Assembly (NCBI GenBank): GCA_016189835.1
Contig: JACPRU010000020.1
Span: 1 to 40,017, forward strand
Length of the DNA: 40,017 nucleotides
Origin: Deltaproteobacteria bacterium
GTDB taxonomy: Bacteria > Desulfobacterota > Binatia > JACPRU01
Direction of reading: 5' to 3'
Positions within the stretch are counted from its first letter, which is position 1; every line of letters begins with the position of its first letter. Shown piece by piece: positions 19,792 to 27,229 of this stretch. The notes under the pieces are model-generated. The model was not told the DNA's origin and searched no databases. It was given only the letters and a program-made list of their open reading frames with translations. Position numbers and translations under genes: made by a program.

Positions 19792-20854
19792 CGATCGCGT
19801 GCTGATCATCGGAGGCGGCCCCGCCGGCATCGAAGCCGCCCGCAACCTCGCCGATCTCGGCATTCCCGTGACCATCGTCGAAGCCCGAGAGCGGCTCGGC
19901 GGCATGCCGATCCACGCGCAGTATGCCGCGCTCACCCCGGATCTCGAAGACGCCGAGACGGCGATGAACCGGCGGATCGAGCCCCTGCTCGGCCACCCGC
20001 TCGTCGACCTGCGCTGCAACTCCGCGGTCACCGGCAGCTCGGGCACGGCCGGCGACTTCCGCGTGCGCGTCGCCGTCGGCGGCAAGGAAGACGTCGTTCC
20101 CGCCGCCGCGATCATCGTCGCCACCGGCTTCCAGCACTTCGATCCGGGCCGCGAGACCCAGATGTACGGCTATTACGAGTTCGACGACGTGATCACGCTG
20201 CCGGACTGCGAGAAGATGCTGAAGGAACACAAGGTCGTCAGGCCGTCGAACGGCCAGCCGCCCGAGTGCGTGGCGTTCATTCAATGCGTGGGCTCGCGAG
20301 ACCGCCAGATCGGCAACGAGTTCTGCTCGAAGGTCTGCTGCGGCATCGCCTCCAAGGAGGCGATCGAGATCCGCCAGCAGCTGCCGAACTGCAAGGTCTT
20401 CATCTTCTACATCGACATGCGGATGTACGGGTACTGGGAGAACGAGCTCTACTGGCCCGCGCAGGAAAAGCACAAGGTCAATTACGTCCGCGGCATCGTC
20501 TCGGAGGTGCTCAAGAAGGGCGACCGGCTGGTGATCCGCGGCGAGGACACCACGCTCGGCCGCCCGGTGGAGGCGCCGATGGACCTCGTCGTGCTCTCGG
20601 TCGGCATGGAGCCGTCGAAGGGCACGCGCGAGATGGCGAAATTGCTCGGCCTGCCGCAGAACCCGTACGGCTACCTCGACACCGTCGGCGTGCCGCTCGA
20701 CACCGTGTCGACTGCGGTCGAGGGCGTCTTCGCCGCCGGCTCGTGCACCGGACCGGCGGACCTCGAGGACTCGATCTCGGCCGGCGCCACCGCGGCGATG
20801 CGCGCCGCCGTGCTGTTGCGCAAGAAGCGAGCCGGCGCCGAGGCCAGGGGCTGA
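19784..20854 (+). CDS. shdrA: sHdrA, FAD- and FeS-binding core subunit
   Basis: 356 aa, about the length of sHdrA and far shorter than methanogen HdrA. N-terminal FAD-binding Rossmann motif RVLIIGGGPAGIEAARN with EARERLGG following; second nucleotide-binding part IIVATGFQHFDP; Cys168 (QCVGSRD) and Cys181, 185, 186 (EFCSKVCCG) bind an FeS cluster; C-terminal GVFAAGSCTGPADLEDSI closes the FAD site. It overlaps shdrB1 and abuts shdrH (TGA then ATG with no gap), so the subunits are translated together. Flavin at the centre of the complex. Confidence 0.94.
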   Translation: MPSDRVLIIGGGPAGIEAARNLADLGIPVTIVEARERLGGMPIHAQYAALTPDLEDAETAMNRRIEPLLGHPLVDLRCNSAVTGSSGTAGDFRVRVAVGGKEDVVPAAAIIVATGFQHFDPGRETQMYGYYEFDDVITLPDCEKMLKEHKVVRPSNGQPPECVAFIQCVGSRDRQIGNEFCSKVCCGIASKEAIEIRQQLPNCKVFIFYIDMRMYGYWENELYWPAQEKHKVNYVRGIVSEVLKKGDRLVIRGEDTTLGRPVEAPMDLVVLSVGMEPSKGTREMAKLLGLPQNPYGYLDTVGVPLDTVSTAVEGVFAAGSCTGPADLEDSISAGATAAMRAAVLLRKKRAGAEARG

Positions 20855-21589
20855 ATGGCGCAGCTCGTCGATACCGAGAGCGCGCGCGAGTTCATGAAGG
20901 AAGCGCTCTCGCGGATCTCCGCCGAGGAGATGGACGCGATGGTCGCGCAGCTTCGCGCCAAGAGCCGCCGCTTCCAGGAGCGGCTGCGCCCCGAGCGGAT
21001 CCCGGGCCTCGGCGCCGACGAGATACGGGCGCTGCTGCGCGGCGTGTTCTCGGCCCGCCGCGCCGCCGGTGTGCTGCTCGACGAGACCGGGGTCGACACG
21101 GTCCGTGACGGCATCGGCCGGCTCCTCTACGGCCCCGGCTCGACCGCCGCCCGCTTCCGGGAGTTCTGCGGCCTGCTGCGAGGCATCGACGACAGCGTGC
21201 GCTTCGACCTCGCGAGCGAGCTGCTGCACTACAACGATCCCGACGAGTACTGGCTGTGGACGCGCTGGATGTGGAACCCGCGCAACCAGACCGGCGCGCT
21301 GCGCCTGGTCACCCTGGACGGCTACGACTTCCAGGGCCGCGACCTCGGCGAGACCTATCGTAAGGTCGGCGAGGCGGTGGCCTTCGTCTGCGAGACCGCC
21401 AAGGCCGCGGGCTTCCAGCGACCGTCGAGCGGCCTGTTCGGCACCACCGTCTACCTCTGCCTGGTCTACGTCATCTACCTGTACACGACACTGCGGCTGC
21501 GCCTGACCCAGGAGTTCAACCGGGTCGTGCCCGAAGCGCCCGAGCTCACGCGCCGCATCCTCGGCATCCATCGCCCGGAGGAACGATGA
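20855..21589 (+). CDS. shdrH: sHdrH, conserved hypothetical protein of the sHdr complex
   Basis: 244 aa, starting directly after the shdrA stop. No known catalytic motif is visible. The N-terminal half is charged and helical (SAREFMKEALSRISAEEMD; FQERLRPERIPGLGADEIR). The middle holds aromatic segments (NDPDEYWLWTRWMWNPRNQ), and a hydrophobic stretch GTTVYLCLVYVIYLYTTLRL near residues 200-220 could be a buried or membrane helix. Its place between shdrA and shdrB3 is conserved in sHdr loci, where it is called Hyp or sHdrH; assignment rests mainly on that position. Followed by a dispersed inverted repeat that separates it from shdrB3. Confidence 0.82.
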   Translation: MAQLVDTESAREFMKEALSRISAEEMDAMVAQLRAKSRRFQERLRPERIPGLGADEIRALLRGVFSARRAAGVLLDETGVDTVRDGIGRLLYGPGSTAARFREFCGLLRGIDDSVRFDLASELLHYNDPDEYWLWTRWMWNPRNQTGALRLVTLDGYDFQGRDLGETYRKVGEAVAFVCETAKAAGFQRPSSGLFGTTVYLCLVYVIYLYTTLRLRLTQEFNRVVPEAPELTRRILGIHRPEER

Positions 21590-21593
21590 CCGG

Positions 21594-21664
21594 AAAAGGG
21601 GTCGGGAGTCTTTTCTACCGAGCGGGGCATGCTGCACGAGAAGAAAAGACTCCCGACCCCTTTT
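21594..21664. repeat. 21-bp inverted repeat, second full copy of the AAAAGGGGTCGGGAGTC element, inside the shdr operon
   Basis: Left arm 21594-21614, spacer of 29 bases, right arm 21644-21664, exact reverse complement over 21 bases. The arms equal those at 15363-15410 but the spacer is longer (29 against 8). It fills the gap between shdrH and shdrB3 and ends 18 bases before the shdrB3 start, just ahead of its GGAGG. As RNA it would form a long stem that could attenuate or protect the message between two subunits of one complex. Confidence 0.93.
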
Positions 21665-21682
21665 TCGGTCCGGAGGTCTGAC

Positions 21683-22978
21683 GTGCCGATCGAGAAGGAA
21701 AAGATCCTGTCCGTCGAGCCCGAGCGCATTCGCGAGAAGAGCCGCTTCGTGCTCGACGGCATGGACATCTCGGGCCACTGGAACCGCATGTTCGAGCAGC
21801 GCGTTCTGTGGGGCTACGAGCCCGACCGGCTCGACCAGGTGACGAAGCTCGACGGCGGGGAATCGCTCGGCTGGTGCTACCAGTGCGGCAAGTGCGTCGG
21901 TGTCTGCCCGGTCGACGTCGTCGGCGACTACGGGCCGCGCAAGATCTTTCGCAAGGTGCAGTCGGGGATCGACCTCTTCACCGACGACGACCTGTGGCTG
22001 TGCACGACCTGCGGCAACTGCCTTCGCGTCTGCCCGAAGGAAGTCGACATGATCCAGATCATGCCGGCGGTGCGCGAGCAGGCCGTGCTCGAGGGCCACA
22101 TGCCGCCCGAGCTGCAGGACGCCTTCGAGAAGACCGCGAAGTACGGAAACCCGCTCGGCGAGCCGGCGCGCAAGCGCGCCGACTGGACGAGGGAAGCCGG
22201 CGTCGAGGTGCCGATCCTCGCCAAGACGAAGCGGGCGGTCGACGTGCTGTGGTGGGTCGAGTGCTACCCGGCCTATCACCCGCGCGGCAGGGAGGCCTCG
22301 CGCGCGCTGGCGCGCACGCTCGCCGCGCTCGGCATCGACTTCGGCATCGTCGGCGTGGACGAGAAGTGCGTGGCCGACTCGCAGCGGCTGGCCGGCGAGA
22401 AGGGACTGTTCGAGAGCCTCGCCGAGGACAACGTCAAGACGCTCGCCAAGTACGAGTTCCGGCGGCTGATGGTCACCGACCCGCACGCCTACAACGCGTT
22501 CAAGAACGAGTATCCGAAGCACGGCGGCAGCTACGACGTCGTGCACTACACGCAGCTGCTCGCGCCGCTGGTGTCGAAGGTCGAGTGGAAGAAGACGCTC
22601 GCCGCCAGGGTCACGTTCCACGACCCCTGCTACCTCGGCCGCCACAACGGCGAGTACGAGGCGCCGCGCGAGATCCTCAGGGCGATTCCCGGGGTCGAGG
22701 TCGTCGAGATGTTCCGCTGCCGGCAGAACGGCTACTGCTGCGGCGGCGGAGGCGGCGGCATGTGGCTCGACGGCTTCAACGCGCCGCACCTCGAGGAGCG
22801 CCTCTCCGAGCGGCGCGTGCGCGAGGCCGTGGAGGTCGGCGCCGACGTGCTCGCGGTTTGCTGCCCGTTCGAGGTGTCGCGCTTCGAGGACGCCGTCAAA
22901 TCGACCGGCAACGAGGGCAAGCTCGTCGTGCGCGACATCATCGAGCTGGTCGACGAGGCGCGCGGCGCGCGGCAATGA
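21683..22978 (+). CDS. shdrB3: sHdrB3, fused FeS (HdrC-like) and CCG (HdrB-like) subunit
   Basis: 431 aa from GTG at 21683 with GGAGG 6 bases upstream; an ATG at 21629 is in frame but lies inside the inverted repeat and lacks a good site. HdrC-like part: CYQCGKCVGVC (Cys65, 68, 71, 75) and CTTCGNCLRVC (Cys107, 110, 113, 117). HdrB-like part: VECYPAYHPRGREA (Cys194), DPCYLGRHNGEYEAPR (Cys316), GYCCGGGGGGM (Cys352, 353) and VCCPFEVSRF (Cys393, 394), a complete CCG set for a non-cubane cluster. This fused subunit together with EtfAB replaces the separate C2 and B2 subunits and defines the type II arrangement. Its stop overlaps an alternative etfB start in an ATGA. Confidence 0.88.
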   Translation: MPIEKEKILSVEPERIREKSRFVLDGMDISGHWNRMFEQRVLWGYEPDRLDQVTKLDGGESLGWCYQCGKCVGVCPVDVVGDYGPRKIFRKVQSGIDLFTDDDLWLCTTCGNCLRVCPKEVDMIQIMPAVREQAVLEGHMPPELQDAFEKTAKYGNPLGEPARKRADWTREAGVEVPILAKTKRAVDVLWWVECYPAYHPRGREASRALARTLAALGIDFGIVGVDEKCVADSQRLAGEKGLFESLAEDNVKTLAKYEFRRLMVTDPHAYNAFKNEYPKHGGSYDVVHYTQLLAPLVSKVEWKKTLAARVTFHDPCYLGRHNGEYEAPREILRAIPGVEVVEMFRCRQNGYCCGGGGGGMWLDGFNAPHLEERLSERRVREAVEVGADVLAVCCPFEVSRFEDAVKSTGNEGKLVVRDIIELVDEARGARQ

Positions 22979-23010
22979 ACGGGAACGAACCTTCCCCGGG
23001 GGAAACGCTC

Positions 23011-23784
23011 ATGAACATCGTCGTACCGCTCCAGCAGACTCCCGACCTGGTCGAGGAGCTCGAGATCAATGCCGACGGGACCGACATCGACCGCGACGCC
23101 GTGACGCTCCAGCTTTCGGAGTGGGACGGCCAGGCGCTCGAGGAAGCGCTGCTGCTGAAGGAGGCCGGCGCCGGCAGCGTGACCGCCGTGACGATCGACG
23201 GCGGCGAGGCCGACGCGATCCTGTTCACGGCGCTCGCCAAGGGAGTCGACCGCGCGGTCAAGCTCAAGCCGAGCGGCGACGCGCCCACCGGTCTCGATCA
23301 TCACGCGCTGGCTCGCCTGCTCGCCGCAGCCGTCGCGCAGCTCGGTGCCGACCTCGTGCTCACCGGCGTGCAGTCGGTCGAGGACCTCGACGGACAGCTG
23401 CCGGTGCTGCTCGCGGCGATGCTCGGCTGGCCGCACGTGAGCGTGGTCACCGGCACCGAGCTTCGCGGCGGCGCGATCGCGGTCAAGCAGGAGTACTCGG
23501 GCGGCGTGATGGCCGAGCTGGAGGCCAGGCTGCCGGCGGTGATCGGCATCCAGGCGGCGCGCCAGGCGCCGCGCTACGCGCCGGTCAGCAAGGTCCGGCA
23601 GATCCAGAAGACCGCCAAGCTCGAGGAGATGCCGGTCGAGGCGCCGAGCGGCGAGGCGGGCCTCAAGATCCGCCGCGTGTTCAAGCCCGAGATCGCCGGC
23701 CGCGCCGAGATCCTCGAAGGCGAGCCCGCGGAGATCGCCGCCAAGCTGGTCTCGCTGCTCAAGGACCGGGGCCTCGCGATCTAG
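23011..23784 (+). CDS. etfB: Electron transfer flavoprotein beta subunit (EtfB)
   Basis: 257 aa from ATG at 23011, preceded by GGGGGAA, because the family begins MNIVVPLQQTPD. An ATG at 22975 in the same frame overlaps the shdrB3 stop as ATGA and would add 12 residues (MNGNEPSPGETL). ETF signature stretches: EWDGQALEEALLLKEAG, LFTALAKGVDRAVKL, GVQSVEDLDGQLPVLLAAMLGWP and VKQEYSGGVMAELEARLPAV. There are no acyl-CoA dehydrogenase or electron transfer flavoprotein-ubiquinone oxidoreductase genes nearby, and placement after shdrB3 and before etfA and an EMO-like gene points to transfer of sHdr electrons, not to fatty-acid oxidation. Confidence 0.93.
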   Translation: MNIVVPLQQTPDLVEELEINADGTDIDRDAVTLQLSEWDGQALEEALLLKEAGAGSVTAVTIDGGEADAILFTALAKGVDRAVKLKPSGDAPTGLDHHALARLLAAAVAQLGADLVLTGVQSVEDLDGQLPVLLAAMLGWPHVSVVTGTELRGGAIAVKQEYSGGVMAELEARLPAVIGIQAARQAPRYAPVSKVRQIQKTAKLEEMPVEAPSGEAGLKIRRVFKPEIAGRAEILEGEPAEIAAKLVSLLKDRGLAI

Positions 23785-23803
23785 CGACAGGAGAAACCCG
23801 CCC

Positions 23804-24778
23804 ATGGCCGCAGACGTCGCCGTCGTCGTCGAGCACCTGAACGGAACCATCGCCGAGGTCTCCTTCGAGATGCTCGGCCAGGGCAAGCGGCTGGCCGCGG
23901 CGCTCGGCGGCAAGCTCCGAGCGATCGTCCTCGGCCGGGACGCCAGGGCCGCCGCCGAGGCCTGCGGCACCGCCGATGCGGTGCTCTACGTCGAGCACGA
24001 GGCGCTCGGCGGCTTCGATCCCGAGGCGCACGGCAAGGCGCTGGCGGCGCTCTGCGCCGAAAGCGCGCCCGCGGTCGTGCTGGTCGGCAACAGCTCGAAG
24101 GGCATGGACCTCGCTCCGGATCTCGCGGTCGCGCTCGGCGTGCCGGTGGTCACCAACGTCGGTGCCGTGGCGATCGAGGGCGGGACGATCGTCGCCACCA
24201 GCCGGCTCTACGGCGGCAAGATCCACGCCGAGGTGCAGGTCGCGGGCGGGCGCGCCGTGCTCTCGGTCCTGGCCGGCGCGTTCCCCGCCGAGGCGGGCAA
24301 GAGCGATCGGCCGGCGGCCGTGGAGGGCGTGGCGCCGCCCGCCGACCTCGCCTCGCGCATCGCCTTCCAGCGGCTGATCGAGCCCGAGGCCGCCGACGTC
24401 GACATCACCAAGGAGGACGTGCTGGTGAGCGTCGGCCGTGGCATCCAGGACAAGGACAACCTGGAGATCGTCCAGGAGCTGGCCGACGCGCTCGGCTGTC
24501 CGCTCTCCGCCTCGCGGCCGCTCGTCGACCTCGGCTGGATGCCGAAGAGCCGGCAGGTCGGCAAATCCGGCGTGACCGTGAAGCCCAAGCTCTACATCGC
24601 GATCGGCATCAGCGGCGCGCCCGAGCACGTGCAGGGCATGAAGGACGCGGCGACGATCGTCGCCATCAACTCCGACCCCAAGGCGCCGATCTTCGACGTG
24701 GCGCACTACGGGGTGGCGGCGGACCTCTTCGACGTGGTGCCGGCGCTGACCGAGAAGGTGCGGGAGCTGAAGGGCTAG
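23804..24778 (+). CDS. etfA: Electron transfer flavoprotein alpha subunit (EtfA)
   Basis: 324 aa, ATG at 23804 after CAGGAG. N-terminal domain MAADVAVVVEHLNGTIAEVSFE matches EtfA. The C-terminal FAD-binding domain has VLVSVGRGIQDKDNLEIVQE, SRPLVDLGWMPKSRQVGKSG, VKPKLYIAIGISGAPEHVQG and IVAINSDPKAPIFDVAHYG, which together hold the flavin. Forms a heterodimer with EtfB. No ferredoxin-type Cys cluster is fused. The gene is 13 bases before the membrane FeS oxidoreductase gene, indicating a direct electron path EtfAB to membrane. Confidence 0.95.
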   Translation: MAADVAVVVEHLNGTIAEVSFEMLGQGKRLAAALGGKLRAIVLGRDARAAAEACGTADAVLYVEHEALGGFDPEAHGKALAALCAESAPAVVLVGNSSKGMDLAPDLAVALGVPVVTNVGAVAIEGGTIVATSRLYGGKIHAEVQVAGGRAVLSVLAGAFPAEAGKSDRPAAVEGVAPPADLASRIAFQRLIEPEAADVDITKEDVLVSVGRGIQDKDNLEIVQELADALGCPLSASRPLVDLGWMPKSRQVGKSGVTVKPKLYIAIGISGAPEHVQGMKDAATIVAINSDPKAPIFDVAHYGVAADLFDVVPALTEKVRELKG

Positions 24779-24791
24779 AGAGCATCTTCGC

Positions 24792-26942
24792 ATGGAGCGC
24801 GAGGTCTTCCGCAACTTCTCCACTTTCGACGAGGTGCTGTTCTACGTCCTCGCCAACCTGGCGATGGCGATCTTCGCCTACGGGATCTTCCTGAAGGTGC
24901 GGAAGTACCGGCGGGGACGCGCGGCCTACCGCTTCGACCACCTGCCGCAGCGCTTGCTGCGCGCTCTGGCGATCGCCGCGGGCAGCACGACGATCGCCAA
25001 GAACGACCGCTTCGCGGGCGTCGCGCACGCGGCGATCCTCTGGGGGTTCGTCGCGCTGTTCATCGGCACGACGATCATCTTCATCGACAACGACATCCTC
25101 GGCGTCGTCGCTCCGTCGCTGCGGTTCTGGCGCGGCAGGTTCTACCTCTGGTACTCGCTCGTGCTCGACCTCATGGGTGCGGCGTTCGTGGCCGGCGTCG
25201 CGCTCATGTGGCTGCGGCGGAAGACGTTCGGCCTGCCGCAGCTCGACTACTCGCGAGTCGACTATCCGCCCGCGCAGTACAGCCGTCTGGCCTACGTGCG
25301 CGGCGACGACCTGTTCCTCGGCTTGTTCTTCGCGATCGGCGTGACCGGCTTTCTGATCGAGGGGCTGCGCATCGCCGCCGACCGGCCGCCGTTCGAGGTC
25401 TGGTCGCCGGTCGGCTGGGCGCTCGCCGACGCGATCGACCTCGCCGGGCTGTCGGCGCCAGCGTCGAGCCGTCTCCACTTCGCTCTGTGGTGGCTGCACG
25501 GCATTCTCGCGCTCGCCTTCGTCGCCTACCTCCCCTTCTCCAAGGCGCTGCACATGCTCACGGACTTCGCCAACCTGATGTTCCGTGACGACCTCGCCGC
25601 CCGCCGTCTGCCGCGGCCGGCGGCGGAGCCCGCGCCGGCGCATCTCGGCGTCGAGACGCTCGGCGACCTGTCGTGGAGGAACCTGCTCGAGCTCGACGCC
25701 TGCACGAAGTGCGGCCGCTGCCACGTCGCCTGTCCCGCGCGCGCCGCCGGCGCGCCGCTCTCGCCGCGCGACCTGGTGCTCGACCTCCGCGAGTACGCCG
25801 ACGCGCGCCTCGCCCGCCCCGCGCTCGAGCAGCCGCGCTTCCTCGGCGAGCACCCCTCGCAGAAGCCGGACGCCATCCTGCCCGGCGGCGTCATCCAGGC
25901 CGAGACGCTGTGGTCGTGCACCACCTGCCGCGCCTGCGTCAGCGCCTGCCCGGTCGGCATCGAGCACGTGCCGCTGATCGTCGAGATGCGCCGCCGCCTG
26001 GTCGAGGAGGGCGCGGTCGAGGATTCGCTGCGCGAGGCGCTCGAGAGCCTCGGCAAGCGCGGCAACTCCTTCAAGCAGTCCGACAAGCTGCGCGGGCGGT
26101 GGACGAAGGACCTGGCGTTTCCGGTGAAGGACGCGCGCAAGCAGCCGGTCGAGGTCTTGTGGTTCGTCGGCGACTACGCTTCCTACAATCCGCGCCTGCA
26201 GGAGATCTCCCGCGCGGTGGCGCGGCTCTTTCACAGGGCCGGGCTCGACTTCGGCATCCTCTACGACGGCGAGAAGAACGCCGGCAACGACGTGCGCCGG
26301 GTCGGCGAGGAAGGCCTGTTCGAGATGCTCGCCGAGCACAACGTCGCGACGCTCGCCAAGTGCCGGTTCGGCGAGATCGTCACCACCGATCCGCATTCGC
26401 TGAACACGCTGAAGAACGAGTATCCCGAGCTCGGCGGGCGCTACACCGTGTCGCACTACTCCGAGGTGCTGCTGCGGCTCGTCGAGGACGGGCGCCTGAC
26501 GTTGAACGGCGGCCTGGGAAGGCGGGGCACGTATCACGATCCCTGCTACCTCGGGCGCTACAACGGCATCTACGAGGCGCCCCGCCGGCTCATCGAGCAC
26601 GCCGGCGTCTCGCTCGTCGAGATGCCGCGGAGCCGCGAGAACAGCTTCTGCTGCGGCGCCGGCGGCGGGCGGATCTGGATGGACGACTCGGCGCTCGCCG
26701 AGCGGCCGAGCGAGAGCCGCATCGCCGAAGCGATCGCGCTCGGCGGCGTCGACTACTTCGTCGTCGCCTGCCCCAAGGACGTGACGATGTACGAGGACGC
26801 GGTGAAGACCTCGGGAAACGAGGGCAAGATCCGCGTGCGCGACATCGCCGAGCTGGTCGAGGAAGCGCTGGCGGCGGAGGAAGCGCCAGGTGCGGCGCAG
26901 ACCCCGGCGGCGGCCGGCGCCGCACCGGAGGCCGCGCCGTGA
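24792..26942 (+). CDS. Membrane FeS oxidoreductase, EMO-like ETF:(mena)quinone oxidoreductase
   Basis: 716 aa, ATG at 24792. Residues 1-260 hold five hydrophobic helices in a NarI-like cytochrome b module (FYVLANLAMAIFAYGIFL; FVALFIGTTIIFI; LHFALWWLHGILALAFVAYL) with several His that could bind haem. Then come two ferredoxin clusters, CTKCGRCHVAC (Cys304-314) and CTTCRACVSAC (Cys376-386), and a CCG domain: DPCYLGRYN (Cys585), FCCGAGGGRIW (Cys620, 621), VACPKDV (Cys660). The first CCG half lacks its leading Cys (WFVGDYASYN where shdrB3 has WWVECYPAYH). This domain order is that of proteins linking EtfAB to menaquinone. Its C-terminal half is clearly homologous to shdrB3, so the two probably arose by duplication. 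Role here: deliver electrons from EtfAB to the quinone pool. Confidence 0.85.
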   Translation: MEREVFRNFSTFDEVLFYVLANLAMAIFAYGIFLKVRKYRRGRAAYRFDHLPQRLLRALAIAAGSTTIAKNDRFAGVAHAAILWGFVALFIGTTIIFIDNDILGVVAPSLRFWRGRFYLWYSLVLDLMGAAFVAGVALMWLRRKTFGLPQLDYSRVDYPPAQYSRLAYVRGDDLFLGLFFAIGVTGFLIEGLRIAADRPPFEVWSPVGWALADAIDLAGLSAPASSRLHFALWWLHGILALAFVAYLPFSKALHMLTDFANLMFRDDLAARRLPRPAAEPAPAHLGVETLGDLSWRNLLELDACTKCGRCHVACPARAAGAPLSPRDLVLDLREYADARLARPALEQPRFLGEHPSQKPDAILPGGVIQAETLWSCTTCRACVSACPVGIEHVPLIVEMRRRLVEEGAVEDSLREALESLGKRGNSFKQSDKLRGRWTKDLAFPVKDARKQPVEVLWFVGDYASYNPRLQEISRAVARLFHRAGLDFGILYDGEKNAGNDVRRVGEEGLFEMLAEHNVATLAKCRFGEIVTTDPHSLNTLKNEYPELGGRYTVSHYSEVLLRLVEDGRLTLNGGLGRRGTYHDPCYLGRYNGIYEAPRRLIEHAGVSLVEMPRSRENSFCCGAGGGRIWMDDSALAERPSESRIAEAIALGGVDYFVVACPKDVTMYEDAVKTSGNEGKIRVRDIAELVEEALAAEEAPGAAQTPAAAGAAPEAAP

Positions 26943-27229
26943 CCTGCGCGTACTGCCCGTTCCAGGGCCACCGCCGCGCCGTGCACGCGCACCTCGAGGA
27001 AGCCCACGCCCCCGAGGTGCGCACCCGCAGCGAGGCGGAAACCGGACGCATGTTCTTCTCGCTCTCCTGCCCGAAGTGCGCCCAGACGATGGAGAAGCGC
27101 GTCAAGCCGCGCTGGCAGGACCCGGGCTTCCTCGAGGAGTTCTCGCGCGAGATCCGGCTCGTCGCCTTCGACCTCCTGCTCTACCACCTCGAGGACCATG
27201 AGCCACATGGGGAGGAGAAGCGATCATGA
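26939..27229 (+). CDS. Small zinc-finger-like protein, uncharacterised
   Basis: 96 aa from GTG at 26939, which overlaps the preceding TGA (GTGA); its own TGA overlaps the next ATG (ATGA). Being locked between two coupled genes on both sides argues strongly for a real gene. The N-terminus TCAYCPFQGHRRAVHAHLEE reads as a C2H2 finger: Cys3-x2-Cys6-x11-His18-x4-His23. A second Cys pair follows (SCPKC, Cys44 and Cys47). The C-terminal 40 residues are helical and acidic (FLEEFSREIRLVAFDLLLYHL). I do not recognise a named family. It could help assemble metal centres, or bind LbpA or lipoate ligase; both are guesses from position. Confidence 0.8.
   Translation: MTCAYCPFQGHRRAVHAHLEEAHAPEVRTRSEAETGRMFFSLSCPKCAQTMEKRVKPRWQDPGFLEEFSREIRLVAFDLLLYHLEDHEPHGEEKRS

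Noticed and set aside
15363-21664. Inverted repeats as a CRISPR array
   Set aside because: The copies are kilobases apart, palindromic and without regular spacers or cas genes.
19520-22975. 1151-codon minus-strand open frame across shdrB1 to shdrB3
   Set aside because: The plus strand has five well-supported genes here; the minus translation is biased filler.
17860-22978. Methanogen-type heterodisulfide reductase
   Set aside because: HdrA is short, an LbpA gene and DsrE/TusA genes accompany it, and the gene order is that of the sulfur-oxidising branch.
23011-24778. EtfBA for fatty-acid beta-oxidation
   Set aside because: No acyl-CoA dehydrogenase or related genes are present; the genes lie between shdrB3 and an EMO-like gene.
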